Assembly (NCBI RefSeq): GCF_023091745.1
Contig: NC_068935.1
Span: 17,591,775-17,655,774 of the forward strand
Length of the DNA stretch: 64,000 nt
Direction of reading: 5' to 3'
Origin: Budorcas taxicolor
Lineage: Eukaryota > Chordata > Mammalia > Artiodactyla > Bovidae
Below the pieces are notes generated by a model. It saw only the letters and a list, made by a program, of their open reading frames with translations. It was not told where the DNA came from and ran no database searches. Within the stretch, counting starts at the first letter, position 1; every line of letters begins with the position of its first letter. Positions 1 through 11,975 of the stretch are shown in pieces. The translations under genes were made by a program, and so were the position numbers.

Positions 1-1430
1 CCCCAATGTATTCTACAAATAACCTTTAAAAAATGTGATTAAAGAATACAACAAAGATAAAACTAAAGACCACTTTTACTTATGAATATAGATGCAAAAT
101 GTTTTAATAAAATATTAGCAAACACATGCCAGAGTAGCAGCAAAAACCTAATTCACTCTGATGAAACAAGGTTTATTTGAAGAATGCAAATATGGTTAAA
201 TTAAGCAATCTATCAATATAATTCATTACATCCACAAGTTAACGGAGAGGAATGTTATATAATTGTATTAAAAAGTAATGGAAAAGTATTTGATATGATT
301 CAGCAGGTATGGATAATAATAAAACCTTTTTAAAAAAACTTAGAAACCACTTCAATCTAATAGACTGTTTAGCAAAATCCAATTAATACTATAAGAAATA
401 CTTTGAAAAGAAAAGGTAACATCAAGCCTAGGCTGTTCCTGGCCTCTGTGAGAATGACCTTGATCTACCACAGTGTTGAAACAGAAGAGTTAAGATAAAT
501 GCCAAGTGTTGTGTCTATGGTGGTAGCCCCCAGGATTGGCCTTTTGTGAGTTGCCTCAGGCCTACATGGCTAGAGCTAAATATAAGATTAGCAGAAGCTG
601 TTTTTCACTGAGAAAGAAAGTCCTTTGGCTAGGTAACTGGGATTAAATTGTTACACTGTTACCTTGTGTTACTCACAAAATAAATTCCAGATGGATTAAA
701 TATTTAAATTTTCATATGAAAACTTTAGAAGAAAATTAAAAAGAATATTTTTAGAATCACAGAGTGGGAGAGGCCTTCTTATGTAAGATAGGAAACTAAT
801 AAGCTGTAAAGATTGGCAATTTTGACAACATAATTTAAAATTTACTGTGGGGCAAAAGAAAAAGTAAAAATTTCACTGAGATGAAATGTCCGCAATTAAA
901 ACAGACTCATAATCCTAAAATATAAAAGAAACAGATTTATAACCCTATAATAAAAATATAAAGCCTATAATATAACCCTAAAATTTTCTATGAAAAAGCC
1001 AACAATCTGAAATTTATGGCAAAGGTAGTGAAGAGACAAATCACAGAAGTGGAAATACAGATATCAAACAGAAGTTTCCAGCCTGGTTGTCAAGGATAAA
1101 AATATTATAAATGATGGGACAGCACTTCTTACCCTTCTGACTGGCACCATTTTAAAATATTGATAATATTCAGCACAGGCAATAGCAACTCTCTTACTCT
1201 ATCTTTAGTAGACAAGGGAGTTGCTACAACCATTTTCAAAGGTAATCAGGTAGCAACTACCAAAAAATTTTAAATGTACAAACCTTCGATCTGGTGATAC
1301 CTCTTACAGGTCTGTAACCTAATATGTTCTTTTTATAAGTGAGCAGAGACCTATGTCCAAGGATGTTCACTACAGTTGGCAATGGCAAAATAAAGGACAA
1401 CAATCTGAAGGCTCATCAAAACGGGAAAAG
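1..1430 (+). mobile_element. Old L1 LINE 3' fragment, decayed
   Basis: The AT-rich sequence reads like the 3' part of an L1 ORF2 in sense orientation: a stretch near 120-310 resembles the segment ending in the 'aaaagcatttgac' region, and 660-870 resembles the block that in L1 reads 'ggattaaagacctaaatg'. No open frame survives. Bases about 430-640 do not fit and may be a separate old insertion. Family recognition is from memory of L1 consensus, so the exact subfamily and ends are uncertain. Confidence 0.5.
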
Positions 1431-2014
1431 TTGAGTAAGTTATAGGAATACTGAAAAGCTGAAATCAAGCATGAGTGCTAGCTCTGTCTGCCAAGAGAGG
1501 TCTCCATGATATATTATTGTTTTTTTAAAGAGGCAGAGTATGAAGCATAGTAAGAGGCAATTTTAGTTTACAGTAGGTGGGAGAAGGGACCATGTATCCG
1601 TGGGCATTGAGCTGAACTCAGAGGAGGATCTGTCTGAATTCCGCTCAAAGCAGTTCAAGCTTACAATTGAACATGTGTACAGGAAACATGCCCTGTGTAT
1701 CAAACCAAAATGCTTCACTTCTGTCACAAGATCCTGGTACTGCGGCTATCTGGCTATATTTATTAAAGGAATATGTAACAGGCCAAAAGTTTTCAAATAA
1801 CGAAGAACATCTGCAATTTTGGTAAAGTCTTCAAATCTAAAGAAAACCTGTGTCAAAACTTAAACTAAGGTGTGCAGGATGGGGGAGAAAAGTGTGAAAG
1901 GGTACACAGCAAACGGAACACTGAAATTGAACACTGATATGTTCCCCCAATATATCTTTGTATTGCTGAAGACCAAGCACATCATCTTAAAAACCCTTAG
2001 TAAAAAGAAATTCA

Positions 2015-2215
2015 AGAAGATGAGAAAAAGAGAGAATAAGACAGAAGCCAGCATAAAGGGTGGGGGTGGGGGCGGCGATAAAAGGAAAGAAAGAAGAAAG
2101 GGAGGAAAGAAAGAAGGCAGGAAGGAAAGAAAAAGACGAGGAAGGAAGGAATGAAAGAAAGAGAGAGAGAGAGAGAAAGGAAAGGAAAGAAAAAAAGAAA
2201 GAAAAAGAGAAGCCG
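2015..2215 (+). repeat. GA-rich polypurine tract
   Basis: About 200 bases are almost pure purine on the plus strand (GGAAGGAAAGAAAG-type words), containing a short G-rich run near 2060. It explains the Arg/Lys/Glu-rich open frames here, which are not genes. Such tracts can form triplex DNA, but nothing in the sequence shows that this one does. Confidence 0.9.
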
Positions 2216-2443
2216 GTCAGGCGCGCAGAGGCAGGCGTGCGGCAGGACCCAAGCGCGGAGCACAACGTTGCTGGAGGTCAGCCGCAGCCCAGGAGCTGTT
2301 AATCCCCGCGCGTCTGCGGCCAGCTGCCTACAGCGGCCTGGACTGGCGGGCGCTTCACAGTCATTTTCTGAAGGTAAAGAGAGCAAGCCTCTGACTGCAG
2401 GCAGATGGGGGCGGCTGCGGCAGAAAGCAGAGCAAAAAAAAAA

Positions 2444-2503
<60 letters not shown>

Positions 2504-2640
2504 GCGGGTGTAGCCCGGCCGCCAGCGCGCAGAAATTGGGCCACCCGAGAAGGCTGCCTGGAAGCCCAGGCTGCACCACATCCTGCCACCCACCCCTTGA
2601 GCCATTAAGCAAGGAGGCGGCAAGCACCTCTTGTCACAAG
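2213..2640. promoter_or_regulatory. Orphan CpG-rich patch
   Basis: GC-rich sequence with many CpG dinucleotides (for example around 2218-2320 and 2510-2550), in contrast to the AT-rich flanks. It is interrupted by a TA/CA microsatellite at 2444-2502. No coding exon is recognisable; a GT donor-like AAG|GTAAAG occurs near 2372 on the plus strand, which alone proves nothing. It could be the CpG island of a noncoding RNA or an unassigned 5' exon, or simply a GC-rich remnant. Confidence 0.45.
2444..2502. repeat. (TA)n(CA)n microsatellite
   Basis: A run of A, then TA repeats, then about 20 CA units. It is the source of the Cys-Val and Thr-His repeats in overlapping frames. Confidence 0.97.
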
Positions 2641-2944
2641 AGGGTGAGAATCTGGGGGAGGAGGTGAGGAAGCCCAGAGGATCACAGAGGAAGGGAATGG
2701 GACAGAGGCAGGCCAGCTATTGTTACTCCGCCTTTCACTGTTCCCATCCCTTTAGACTGGAGTCATGGAAGGCTCCTATCTCTGTGCCCTGGGGGCTAGG
2801 GATGGGAGGATTACTGCCGGGGGATGAAGAGATGACAACGGAGAGGCCTGACTCTGAGAAGGAAGGGCTTGGAACTGATGACATCCTCATCCTGCAAACC
2901 CCGACCATTCACGCTGAGGCCTCTCACGCAAGACAGAAACTTGA

Positions 2945-3178
2945 GCGCACAGGCCCTGAATTCAAATCGCAACTCGGCCACTTGCTAATTGTGACCTTGG
3001 GCAAGTTAGGTAACCCCTCCGGGATTCAGTATCTCCTTTGTGAAATAGAGGCAATAATATCGTTACCCTTCTGCCAGGGTATTGAGGAAGGAGAGAAAGA
3101 TTAAAGATGATAACGCTTATGAAATCTAGCTCCTAGGAAGATTTGAGTGCTCAATAAATCTTCGGTATTATTAGAACA
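2945..3178 (+). mobile_element. MIR SINE, sense
   Basis: Follows the MIR consensus in order: CTGAATTCAAAT, the GCCACTTGCTAATTGTGACC core, CTTGGGCAAGTTAGG, a GAAATAGAGGCAATAATA block and the CTCAATAAAT end. Diverged, as expected for an ancient mammalian SINE. Confidence 0.85.
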
Positions 3179-3179
3179 T

Positions 3180-4840
3180 TAATTAATGTGTCATTTGTGG
3201 GCAGAGTCTTAGACCAGGTGCTGAGTTTTAATAGCCAGGGGAGGATCCTAGATTCCGTCGCTTTCCACTATCTCCAACCCCTCCCCATTTCTTCTTCCTG
3301 CCCCCACCAGCGCCGGATCTAAAATCCTCTCTCGCCTGGGAGCGTCTCCAACTGCTCATTTTCCACCAGTTCGCTGTGCCGCTCCCCTCCCCCGCCCCAC
3401 TCCTCCCGCAACACACATACACATGTCCTTTGGGCACACCTTCACTTGGAGAGTGAAACACACACACACACCCAAGCCTCCTCCTTTCCAAATCCCCGTG
3501 GAATTCCCCACCTCGGGGGAGAGGGCAGGGTGGTGGAACTGGACGGATGGCGAGGGAGAGGAACAATCTTAAGCCGCCAAAAAAATACCCAGAGAAAATC
3601 AAGAAAGGATATCGAGCTCCGCTTGAGAGGCCTTTTGGGGTGCTGGAGGCAGCCCGCAAAGACCAAACGCATCAGGTTGTTTTTTTTCATCAAGCATCAG
3701 CAGTTGCTGGGTGTAACCCTAGTCCCCCTCCTCTGTGAAATAAGTGAATGTGCTCTCGTCAAGCATCCCGCGTACTGATTCTGTCACATTTCATTGACTC
3801 GATCCCTCTTGCCTCCATTAACCCCGCGTCCTGGGCTCTTGCTCTTTCCAGTCCCGCTCGACCCCAACAGATGGACAAGTGTTCTAATGGTTAACCAGCC
3901 ACCCCGCTCTCCCCGTCTCTGCTTAGATGCCACGCGGTAGAGGAAAACGTGGGGTGTACGAAGGCGGCCCAAGATTATTTCTTTGAACCTTCGCTTGTTT
4001 TGCCAGAGTATAAATATGATGCTGTAGAATATGTCCAAATGTTCCCAAAATAGACCCAGTGCTGAGGCTGTGTTCAAGCTTGGACATTCCCAGAACTGGT
4101 TTCACTATCCAGATTCAAGTCGCTATCTGCGCAGGTGGTGAGGAATTCTCACTTGACGTGGTGCTGAATAGTCAATCCTTCAAGATTAGAAAAGCTTCTT
4201 GATTTCGGAGACATTTGTTATGGAAAGATCTCAGTCCCCTTTGGGGAATCTCTTCCCTCCAGCCGCCACCGCCAGCCTCTTCTAAAACAGGTTATAGCCG
4301 CTGCAAGGATATGCCTACATTTAGTCAGCCTGGACCACTCTGGGCAATCGGAACTTTCCACATTCTCATGTCTTGTTTCCCCAAGTTGCTCCAAGTAGAC
4401 CTGCTTCTTTTAGTTCCTTATTGTCAGCCACCTGACTGCTCATCACCACCACCTACCATCATGCCTTTAGAACCTATATCTTTATTGTCGCATTACAAAA
4501 ATTAAACATGATAATTATAAATATGGATACATTGCAGAACCAAAATCTAACCATGAGAAACACATCAGACAAGCCTAAATTGAGGGACATTCTATAAAAA
4601 GAGTTGACCTGTGCTCCTCAAAACTATCCAGGTCATCAAAAACCAGGAAACCCTGTGAAATTGTCGCAGCCCAGAGAAGCCAAAAGAGCTAGGATAGCTT
4701 AATGTAATGTGGTATCCTATATGGCATAGTGGAACGAAAAAAGGGCATTAGGGGAAAACTGGTAAAATATGATTAAATTGTGGGCTTCAGTTAATAATTA
4801 CGTATCAGTATTGGTTAATTAGTTACGACAAATATATTGT
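3180..4840. other. Unassigned single-copy-looking interval
   Basis: No gene or familiar repeat recognised. 3230-3560 is moderately GC-rich with scattered CpG and pyrimidine-rich blocks; the remainder becomes AT-rich. Short open frames have no recognisable protein family. Confidence 0.5.
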
Positions 4841-4848
4841 GTGTGTGT

Positions 4849-5054
4849 GCTAAGTCGCTTCAGTCATGTCGACCCTGTGCGACCCCATGGACTATAGCCC
4901 ACCAGGCTCCTCTGTCAATGGGATTCTCCAAGCAAGAATGCTGGAGTGGGTTGCCATGCCCTTCTCCAGGGAATCTTCCAGAACCAGGGATCGAACCTGA
5001 GTCTCCTGCATTGGCAGGTGGATTCTTTACCACTGAGACATCTGGGAAGCCCCC
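4849..5054 (-). mobile_element. Bov-tA SINE, antisense
   Basis: Reads as the reverse complement of the Bov-tA body (GACCCCATGGACTATAGCC, CAGGCTCCTCTGTC, GGATTCTCCA) and ends at the tRNA-like head with CTGGGAAGCCCC. Confidence 0.93.
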
Positions 5055-5845
5055 TACTCTAAACTTCAAGTGAATGTAAAATATATGAAGGGATGGCTAG
5101 AGGAAAAGGTAGTTCAAGAGATACATGTGATAAAGCAAGTAAAGAAAAATGTTAATGGCAGAACCTAAGTGTGAGAAAACAAGTGTTCACTGCACAAGTC
5201 TTTCTAATTCTGTAGGTTTAAACGTTTTTTGTGGCGCAATGATGGGAAAAATTCCTGAAAGACATTAAGTAGAAAGTCTTTATAATCACCCTCCTAGGAG
5301 TAACCACTGTTAAGTTTGTTGTGTATTCCTCTATATGTTTTCCTACTATACACAGATATTTTTAAAGGGGATACAATTATACATACACTGGTCTACACTC
5401 ACTGTGTTCCTTTAATCATTTATCTTGGATTATTTCTGTGGCATTCTTTTTAATGTGGCTGCATGGTACTCCATCATATGTTACATAATTAATTTTCTTT
5501 TGAAGGAAATTTTAGTTCTGTACAAGGGTTTTTGTCTGTTGGCTTGCTTTTTACTGTTACAAACTTTGAAGTAGTAGATTTTATTACATATATATCATTG
5601 TGTGAGTATATCTGTAGAATAAATTGCTAGAAATGGAATTCTTGGCTTAGAAATATTGTGCCAGCCTGCTTTCCCACCAAGAGTGTACAAGAATGTTTGG
5701 GTCCTCACACCTCTACCAACACTAGTTATTAAAGTGTTATTAATTTTTGTAAATCCGATAGGTAAAATATATAAGACAATGTTGTTTTTTTAAAACATTT
5801 TTTTGATGTGGACTATTTCTAAAACCTTTTTTGAACTTGTTATAA

Positions 5846-6055
5846 CTCCATGGTAGCTCAGTTGGTAAAGTATCTGCCTGCAGTGCAGGAGACCCAGGTT
5901 CAGTCCCTGAGTCTGGAAGATCCCCTGGAGAAGGAAATGGCAACCCACTCCAGTATTCTCGCCTGGAAAATCCTATGGACAGAGTAGCCTGGTGGGCTAC
6001 AGTCCATGGGGTTGCAAGAGTTAGACACGACTTAGCAACTGAACCACCACCACCA
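5846..6055 (+). mobile_element. Bov-tA SINE with 15-bp target-site duplication
   Basis: Sense Bov-tA from GGTAGCTCAGTTGGTAAAG to GACTTAGCAACTGAACC plus a short CCA-rich tail. It is flanked by TTGAACTTGTTATAA at 5831-5845 and TTGAACTCGTTATAA at 6056-6070, one mismatch apart, which marks a LINE-driven insertion. Confidence 0.95.
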
Positions 6056-6097
6056 TTGAACTCGTTATAATATTGCTTCTGCTTTTTTATGCTTTGT

Positions 6098-6207
6098 TTT
6101 TTGACTGTGAGGCATGTGGGATCTTAGCTCCCTGACCAGGGATTGAATCTCACATCCCCTACATTAGAAGGCAAAGTCTTAACCATTGGACAGCCAAGGA
6201 ATTCCCA
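6098..6207 (-). mobile_element. CHR-type tRNA-derived SINE, antisense
   Basis: Contains GGGATCTTAGCTCCCTGACC, CAGGGATTGAATCTC and ACCATTGGACAGCCAAGG in order, the reverse complement of cetartiodactyl CHR/tRNA-Glu SINE heads. Confidence 0.8.
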
Positions 6208-6420
6208 GTTGTTTAATTTTAATTTTTTATTAGTGAGGCTAAACATCAATTCTCTGTTTATGACTGTAGTTCTATTAATTGCCTATTTATTCTTTCTACC
6301 CATTTTTCTACTTTCTTTTTGATTTGCAAGAGCCCTTTGTGTAGTAAACCCTTTGTAGTATGTGTTGCAAATATTTCTCTTTTTTCTTTTAATTTTGCCA
6401 CAACTTAGCTTTCAATGTTT

Positions 6421-7650
6421 ATCATGGAGCCGTTTTTCATTCTCTTTGGTTTTACCCATCACCTTTCTTTCACATAACAACCTTTGAGGTAGATAAGATA
6501 AAAGATATTGAAAAGTCACATTAGCTGTCCCATGGTCACACAGATGATGATAAAACCACTGCCTTTGGACCCAGGACTCCTCAGTCCTGATCCAGGACCT
6601 TTTCCATGACCAAGAAAGAGCAGAAATATTTCCACTTGAAAGAAGGGAAAACTTCTTTCTCCATGCCTGTTGCAAAGTGCTGCTGGAGAAATATTAATAC
6701 ATAACTGAGCAGCCTTTTACATACCCTCCAGTCATGACTACCAATCTCAACTGGGCCCTTCTTGCTGCCATAGTACCTAATTAGCTTGTTCAAATCTCCT
6801 CCACAAGGTTGCTCACTGCAAGAGAGCACTTGCTTTCAGTATCTTTATGAGATGAGTAATAATGTTATTTGCCACTCCCAGGAGATGAACTTCACAAATG
6901 CCACTGTATGCCTTGGGCACTGGCAGAATTTTTCCCTGGGAAACTGACTTGGGAGACTGGTCAGACTCCTATTCCCCTCCTTGTCCACTGAGCTGAGCTT
7001 AAAGCCCATTTGGTAAAAAGAGCGGTCAGAAACCAGTGGTGACTTTGTAAGCGACTATGTGAGCCCTGAGGCTCAGAGGCTAGGAAAACAATTTACTAGG
7101 GACTTTATGAGACTCTAGGCAGAAGCAGGCCTAACTTTGGGCACCCCTAACCTAATGCGGAAGAGAATTAGAGAAGGATGGTTTGTCAAGGCCATTTCTC
7201 CTGGCTTACACAGGGGTGTCTGGTGCCAGGCAGGTCCCTAGGCATGGACATCCATATACCCCTTATGGCCACGCTCAGCAACAATAACTGGTGTGGACAA
7301 TGGGTTCTGGAGTAGAACAAAAATATCAGGGTAATGAGTACAGCTGACAGAGCTGAGTATAGGCACATGGCAGGCATCACTCCAGGGGATACTCAGAAGG
7401 AAGTGGGGGAGTTTCTGAGTGGGCCAGCCTACTACCAGGAACAGCTGAGGGATGGGAAAATATAGAATCTTGAACATAACTCTAGAGGTGACCCAGATTC
7501 ACAGGCTGGAGGACCTGAGAGGCCTTTGAGTAACAGGACCATGCTCAATCACTCAGAGAATCTCCAAATATAGAATTGACATTACAGTCTAAGTCTAGAA
7601 TTCCACCTCTCCGACACACCCTTTCTGTCTTTTTTTTCACAGCTAATATT
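6421..7650. other. Unassigned intergenic interval
   Basis: No gene recognised. 6803-6943 is related to 11535-11674 (see that entry). The rest looks single-copy; open frames of 60-87 codons show no family signature. Confidence 0.5.
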
Positions 7651-8138
7651 TCTTTCTTTTTTTAACTTTTTATTTTACATTGGAGCACAGTTGATTAACA
7701 ATGCTTTGATAGTTTCAGGTGTACAGCACAGTGATTCAGTTATACATATACATGTATTTATTCTTCTTCAAATTCTTTTCCCCATTTAGGTTGTTACAGA
7801 ACATTAAGCAGAGTTCCCTGTACTATACAGTAGGACCTTGCTGGTTATCCATTTTAAATATAACAGTGTGTACATGTACATCCCAAACTCCCTAACTATC
7901 CTTTTCCCTTTCCCATCCCCTCTGGGAAGGGTAAATTCATTCTCTAAGCCTGTGAGTCTGTTTCTGTTAGTAAATAAGTTCATTTGTATCACTTCTTTAT
8001 ATATTTCCCATCTAAGTGACCATATTTCTCCTTCTCTGTCTGACTTACTTCAGTCAATATGACACTCTCTAGGTCCATCCATGTTGTTGCAAATGGCATT
8101 ATTTCATTCTTTTTAACGACTGAGTGATATTCCATTGT

Positions 8139-8353
8139 GGGCTTCCCTGGGGTCTCAGTGGTAAAGAAACCACCTGCCAATACAGGAGATGTGGGTTCGA
8201 TCACTGGGCAGGGAAGATTCCCTGGAGAAGGAAATGGCAACCAACTGCAGTATTTTTGCCTGGGAAATCCCATGGACAGAGGAACCTGGAGGGCTACAGT
8301 CCATGGGGTCACAAAAAGAGTCGGACATGACTTAACAACTAAACAACAACAAA
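8139..8353 (+). mobile_element. Bov-tA SINE nested in L1
   Basis: Sense Bov-tA from GGGCTTCCCTGGGG to the AACAACAACAAA tail. Flanks ATATTCCATTGT (8127-8138) and ATATTAATTGT (8354-8364) are a degraded target-site duplication of the L1. Confidence 0.93.
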
Positions 8354-8363
8354 ATATTAATTG

Positions 8364-8425
8364 TATATATATATATATATGTATATACAATATATTGGTA
8401 TATATATATATATATACACATACAT
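8364..8425. repeat. TA-rich microsatellite
   Basis: TA/TG repeats grown from the TGTATATATAT motif of the host L1 next to the SINE insertion. Confidence 0.9.
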
Positions 8426-8774
8426 ATATACCACATCTTCTTTATCCATTCTTGTGTTGATGACATGTCTTAGTTGTTGTAAACAGTGCTGCAGTGGACA
8501 CTAGGCTGCATATATCCTTTTGGATCGTGTTTTTCTCCAGATGTATCCCCAGGCCTGAAAGTGCAGGATCATATGGTAGCTTTATTTTTAGCTTTTTAAG
8601 GAACCACCACACTGTTCTCCATAGTGCCATAGTGGCTGCACCAATATTCATTCCCACCAACAGTGTAAAAGTGTTCTCCAGCATTTATTTTTTGTAGACT
8701 TCTTGATGATGGACATTCTGACCAGTGTGAAATGATATCTCATTGTAGTTTTGATTTGCATTTGTCTAATAATT

Positions 8775-10382
8775 AGCAGAAGAGATTAAGAAGAGTTGGC
8801 AAGAATACACAGAAAAAACTATACAAAAAAGGTCTTAATGATCTCAGTAACCGTGATGGTGTGGTCACTCATGCTGGAGCCAGACATTCTGGAGTGTGAA
8901 GTCAAGTGGGCCTCAGGAAACATCACTATGAACAAAGCTAGTGGAAGTGACAGAATTCCAAGTGAGCTATTAAAATCCTAAAAGATAATATTGTTTAAGT
9001 GTTGCACACAAAATGTCAGCAAATTTGGAAAACTCAGCAGTGGCCACAGGACTGGAGAAGGTCACATTTCATTCCAATCCCAAAGAAGGGCAATGCCAAA
9101 GAATGGTCAAACTAATTGTACTCATTTCACATGCTAGCAAGGTTACACTCAAAACTTTTCAAGCTAGGCTTCAGATAGCTTGAACTGAGAACTTTCAGAC
9201 GTACAAGCTGGGTTTAGAAAAGGCAGAGGAATCAGAGATCAAATTGCCAGCATTCATTTGATCATGGAGAAAGCAAGAGAATTCCAGAAAAACATCTACT
9301 TCTGCTTCATTGACTACACTAAAGCCTTTGCTTGGGTCACAACAAAATGTGGAAAATTCTTAAAGAGATGGGAGTACTAAACCACTCTACCCATCTCCTG
9401 AGAAAACTGTATGCAGGCCAAGAAGCAACAGTTAAAACCAGACATGGAACTACTGACCAGCTCAAAATTGGGGAAGGCATACGACAAGGCTGTATATTGT
9501 CACCCTGCTTATTTAACATATGCAGAGTACATCATGTGAAATGCCAGGCTGGATGAATCACAAGCAGGAATCAAGATTGCTGGGAGAAATATCAATAACC
9601 TCAGATATGCAGATGATACTGCTCTAAGGGCTGAAAGTGAAGAGTAACTAAAGAGCCTCTTGATTAAAGTGAAAGAGGAGAGTGAAAAAGCTGGCTTAAA
9701 ACTCAACATTCAGAAAACAAAGATCATGGCATCTGGTCCCATCACTTCATGGCAAATAGATGGGGAAAATGTGGAAGCAGAGACAGATTTTATTTTCTTG
9801 GGCTCCAAAATCACTGCAGATGGTGACTACAGCCAGAAAATTAAAAGACACTTGCCCCTTGGAAGAAAAGCTATGACAAACCTAGATGAAGTATTAAAAA
9901 GCAGAGACATCATTTTGCCAACAAAGATCTGTATGGTCAAAGCTATGGTTTTTCCAGTAGTCATGTATGGATGTGAGAGATGGACCATAAAGAAGGCTGA
10001 ATGCCAAAGAATTGATGTTTTCAAATTGTGGTGCTGGAGAGTCCCTTGAACTGTAAAGAGATCAAACTAGTCAATTCTAAAGGAACTCAATCCTGAATAT
10101 TCATTAGAAGGAGTGATGCTGAAGCTGAAGCTCTAGTACTTTGGCCACCTGGTGCAAAGAGCCAACTCACTAGGGAAAGACCCTGATGCTAGGAAAGACT
10201 GAAGGCAAAAGGAGAGGGGGCAGCAGAGGATGAGATGGTTAGATGGCATCACTGACTCAATGGACATAAATTTGAGCAAACTCTGGGAGATAGTGGAGGA
10301 CAGGGAAGCCTGGCATGCTGCAGTGCATGGGGAAAGCAAAGAATCAGACATGACTTACCAACTGAATAAGAACAAGAACAAA
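8775..10382 (+). mobile_element. BovB LINE, 5'-truncated, decayed
   Basis: Sense BovB beginning inside the linker before the reverse transcriptase (AAGAGTTGGCAAGAATACAC) and running to a degenerate 3' end (CAGACATGACTTACCAACTG). Reverse-transcriptase pieces survive in different frames: one piece carries residues like GIRQGCILSPCLF (9332-9556) and the next a C-terminal segment (9660-10049). The YADD catalytic box region reads from 9605 but frames shift and stops interrupt it. Clearly dead; more diverged than the copies at 12.5 and 44.7 kb. Inserted in an antisense L1. Confidence 0.92.
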
Positions 10383-10915
10383 AGGCTTTATTCTTCTACA
10401 TAATTATGCCACTGTGTATACCTGAGACTTCCACGTTTGCCTGAGCCTATACTTGAATGAAGTCCATTTAACATTATATATCATTATACATCTGTGAGTT
10501 GTCTTTTCATTTTCTTTATGATTTCCTTTGCTGTGCAAAAACTTTTGAGTATAATTAGGTCTCATTTGTTTATTTTGTTTTTATTTCTGTTAGACTCAAT
10601 GACAGATTGAAAAAGATATTGCTGCGATTTAGAAAAAAAGAAAAAGAGTGTGCTGCCTACATTTTCCTTTAAGAGATTCTCACATTTAGGTCTTTAATCC
10701 ATTTTGAGCTTATTTTGTGTATGGTATTAAAGAATATTGTAGTTTCTATTTTTACATGTAGCTGTCCAGTGTTCCCAGCACCATCTATTGAAGAGACTGT
10801 CTTTCCACCATTGTGTAGTCTTGATCCCTTTGTCATAGATTAACTGACCGTAGGAGCATGGGTTTATTTCTGGGCTTTCTATCCTGTTCCGTTGGTCTGT
10901 TTCTGTTTTTGTGAA

Positions 10916-11534
10916 GACATCCTTTCTTCTTTTTCAAAAGGTGATCAGCACACACTGAAGAGAAGGCCCAGCGGCCAGACTCTGCATATTGTATTTGCAC
11001 TGGGCCTGGTCTTAAAGGAGAAATGCCACTTTTCTCTAGCTAGATGAGAACAGGTTTGTTTCACCAAAGCCGGGGACTCTCTTCAGATCAGCTGACAGTG
11101 CTCAGTGGCACATGTCCTTGAGTCTGCTATAGGAAACCCTTGCCCCTACATCTCCCCTTCCAGGCATGTTGCTTGAATTCCAGTTCTCTGTTGACATAGA
11201 CTCCCACTTTTAGGAAAGCTCAAGTCAGTGTCACCAGATATGCATAGGTAGCAACGTCAGCTTTGAGAAAGTGATCCTTCCAACTAGAAACATCTCTGAG
11301 ACTGACCTAGATGAGAAGGCAGGAAGGGTTGTAATTGTGGGTGGTCCCTCCAAAGACTCAATGGAAAGGAGCAGAAGACCAGTGGCAAAGGGAGCTAAAG
11401 AAATGGGTGGGAAAAAAAGAAAAAAAAAAAAGAAATGGGTGGGATAGAGGGAAAATGCAGAAAAGAAGCCTAACATCCCTTCCCATGTTAGTTGTTTTCA
11501 GATGGAAGCTTCTAGAAGCCAGAGTTGACATATT
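10916..11534. other. Unassigned intergenic interval
   Basis: Nothing recognised except a short A-rich stretch near 11408-11432 flanked by the repeated word AAGAAATGGGTGGGA (11397 and 11430). No gene. Confidence 0.5.
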
Positions 11535-11674
11535 GCTCAGAGAGCATTGGGTCAGCATTTGCTCTCTGTTATCACTGTGAGGTAGGCACTGATGCTAGCT
11601 GCCCGTCCCAAGAGATGAACTTCACAAGTGCCACTGTATGCCTTGAGCACTGGCAGATTTTTCCCTAGGGAAAG
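11535..11674 (+). repeat. Segment related to 6803-6943
   Basis: 11601-11674 matches 6871-6943 at about 90% by eye: GAGATGAACTTCACAA, GCCACTGTATGCCTTG and GCACTGGCAGA are shared in order with two 1-base gaps. Similarity continues more weakly upstream. Either a local duplication or two copies of an old repeat I cannot name. Confidence 0.7.
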
Positions 11675-11838
11675 CATATTTGATCCCTGGGTCAGGAAGA
11701 TCCCCTGGAGGAGGCTGTGGCAGCCTATTGCAGTAAACTTGCCTGGAGAATCCCATGGACAGACGAGATTGCCGGGCTACATTCCATAAGGTTGCACAGG
11801 GTTGGACATGTCTGAAGTGACTTAGCATGCATGCACAC
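11675..11838 (+). mobile_element. Bov-tA SINE, 5'-truncated
   Basis: Begins at TTTGATCCCTGGGTCAGG, lacking the tRNA-like A-box half, and runs to TGACTTAGCATGCATGC. It joins directly to the duplicated segment at 11601-11674. Confidence 0.88.
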
Positions 11839-11842
11839 ATAT

Positions 11843-11975
11843 ATAATTATTATTTCTGTTATTATTATGAAGAAATTGAGGCTCCAAGAAGTTAACTCAC
11901 TTACCCGAGGCCACCCAGCAAGTAAGTGGCAGAACAGGAAGTCTGATCTGTCTGCATGATCCAAGAGGCTATGCT
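11843..11975 (-). mobile_element. MIR SINE, antisense
   Basis: Reads GAAATTGAGGCTCCAAGAAG, CCCAGCAAGTAAGTGGCAGA in the order of the reverse complement of MIR. Confidence 0.75.

Larger units (their letters stand above)
5280..6420 (-). mobile_element. Old L1 LINE, antisense, host of two SINEs
   Basis: 5425-5830 and 6210-6420 resemble the reverse complement of the L1 ORF2 3' end (for example GCATGGTACTCCATCATATG and the Leu/Phe-rich tract around 5660-5720). A Bov-tA (5846-6055) and a CHR-type SINE (6098-6207) sit inside it. Confidence 0.55.
7655..10915 (-). mobile_element. L1 LINE, antisense, with nested Bov-tA and BovB
   Basis: Three pieces form one element read backwards: 7655-8138 (GTACAGCACAGTGATTCAGT, the L1 3' end common in ruminants), 8354-8774 (GGATCATATGGTAGC and the TTTGATTTGCATTTGTCTAA words) and 10383-10915 (GAGTTGTCTTTTCATTTTC, CCCAGCACCATCTATTGAAG, TTTATTTCTGGGCTTTCTAT). 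The gaps are the nested Bov-tA and BovB copies, so the L1 is the oldest of the three. Confidence 0.85.

Noticed and set aside
2012..2623. 203-codon minus-strand frame and its plus-strand counterparts
   Set aside because: Made of polypurine and TA/CA microsatellite translation (Ser/Phe/Leu, Cys-Val repeats). Not a protein.
2631..3104. 157-codon plus-strand frame downstream of the CpG-rich patch
   Set aside because: Its second half is a MIR SINE, and no domain or splice support is visible; kept only as part of the orphan CpG observation.
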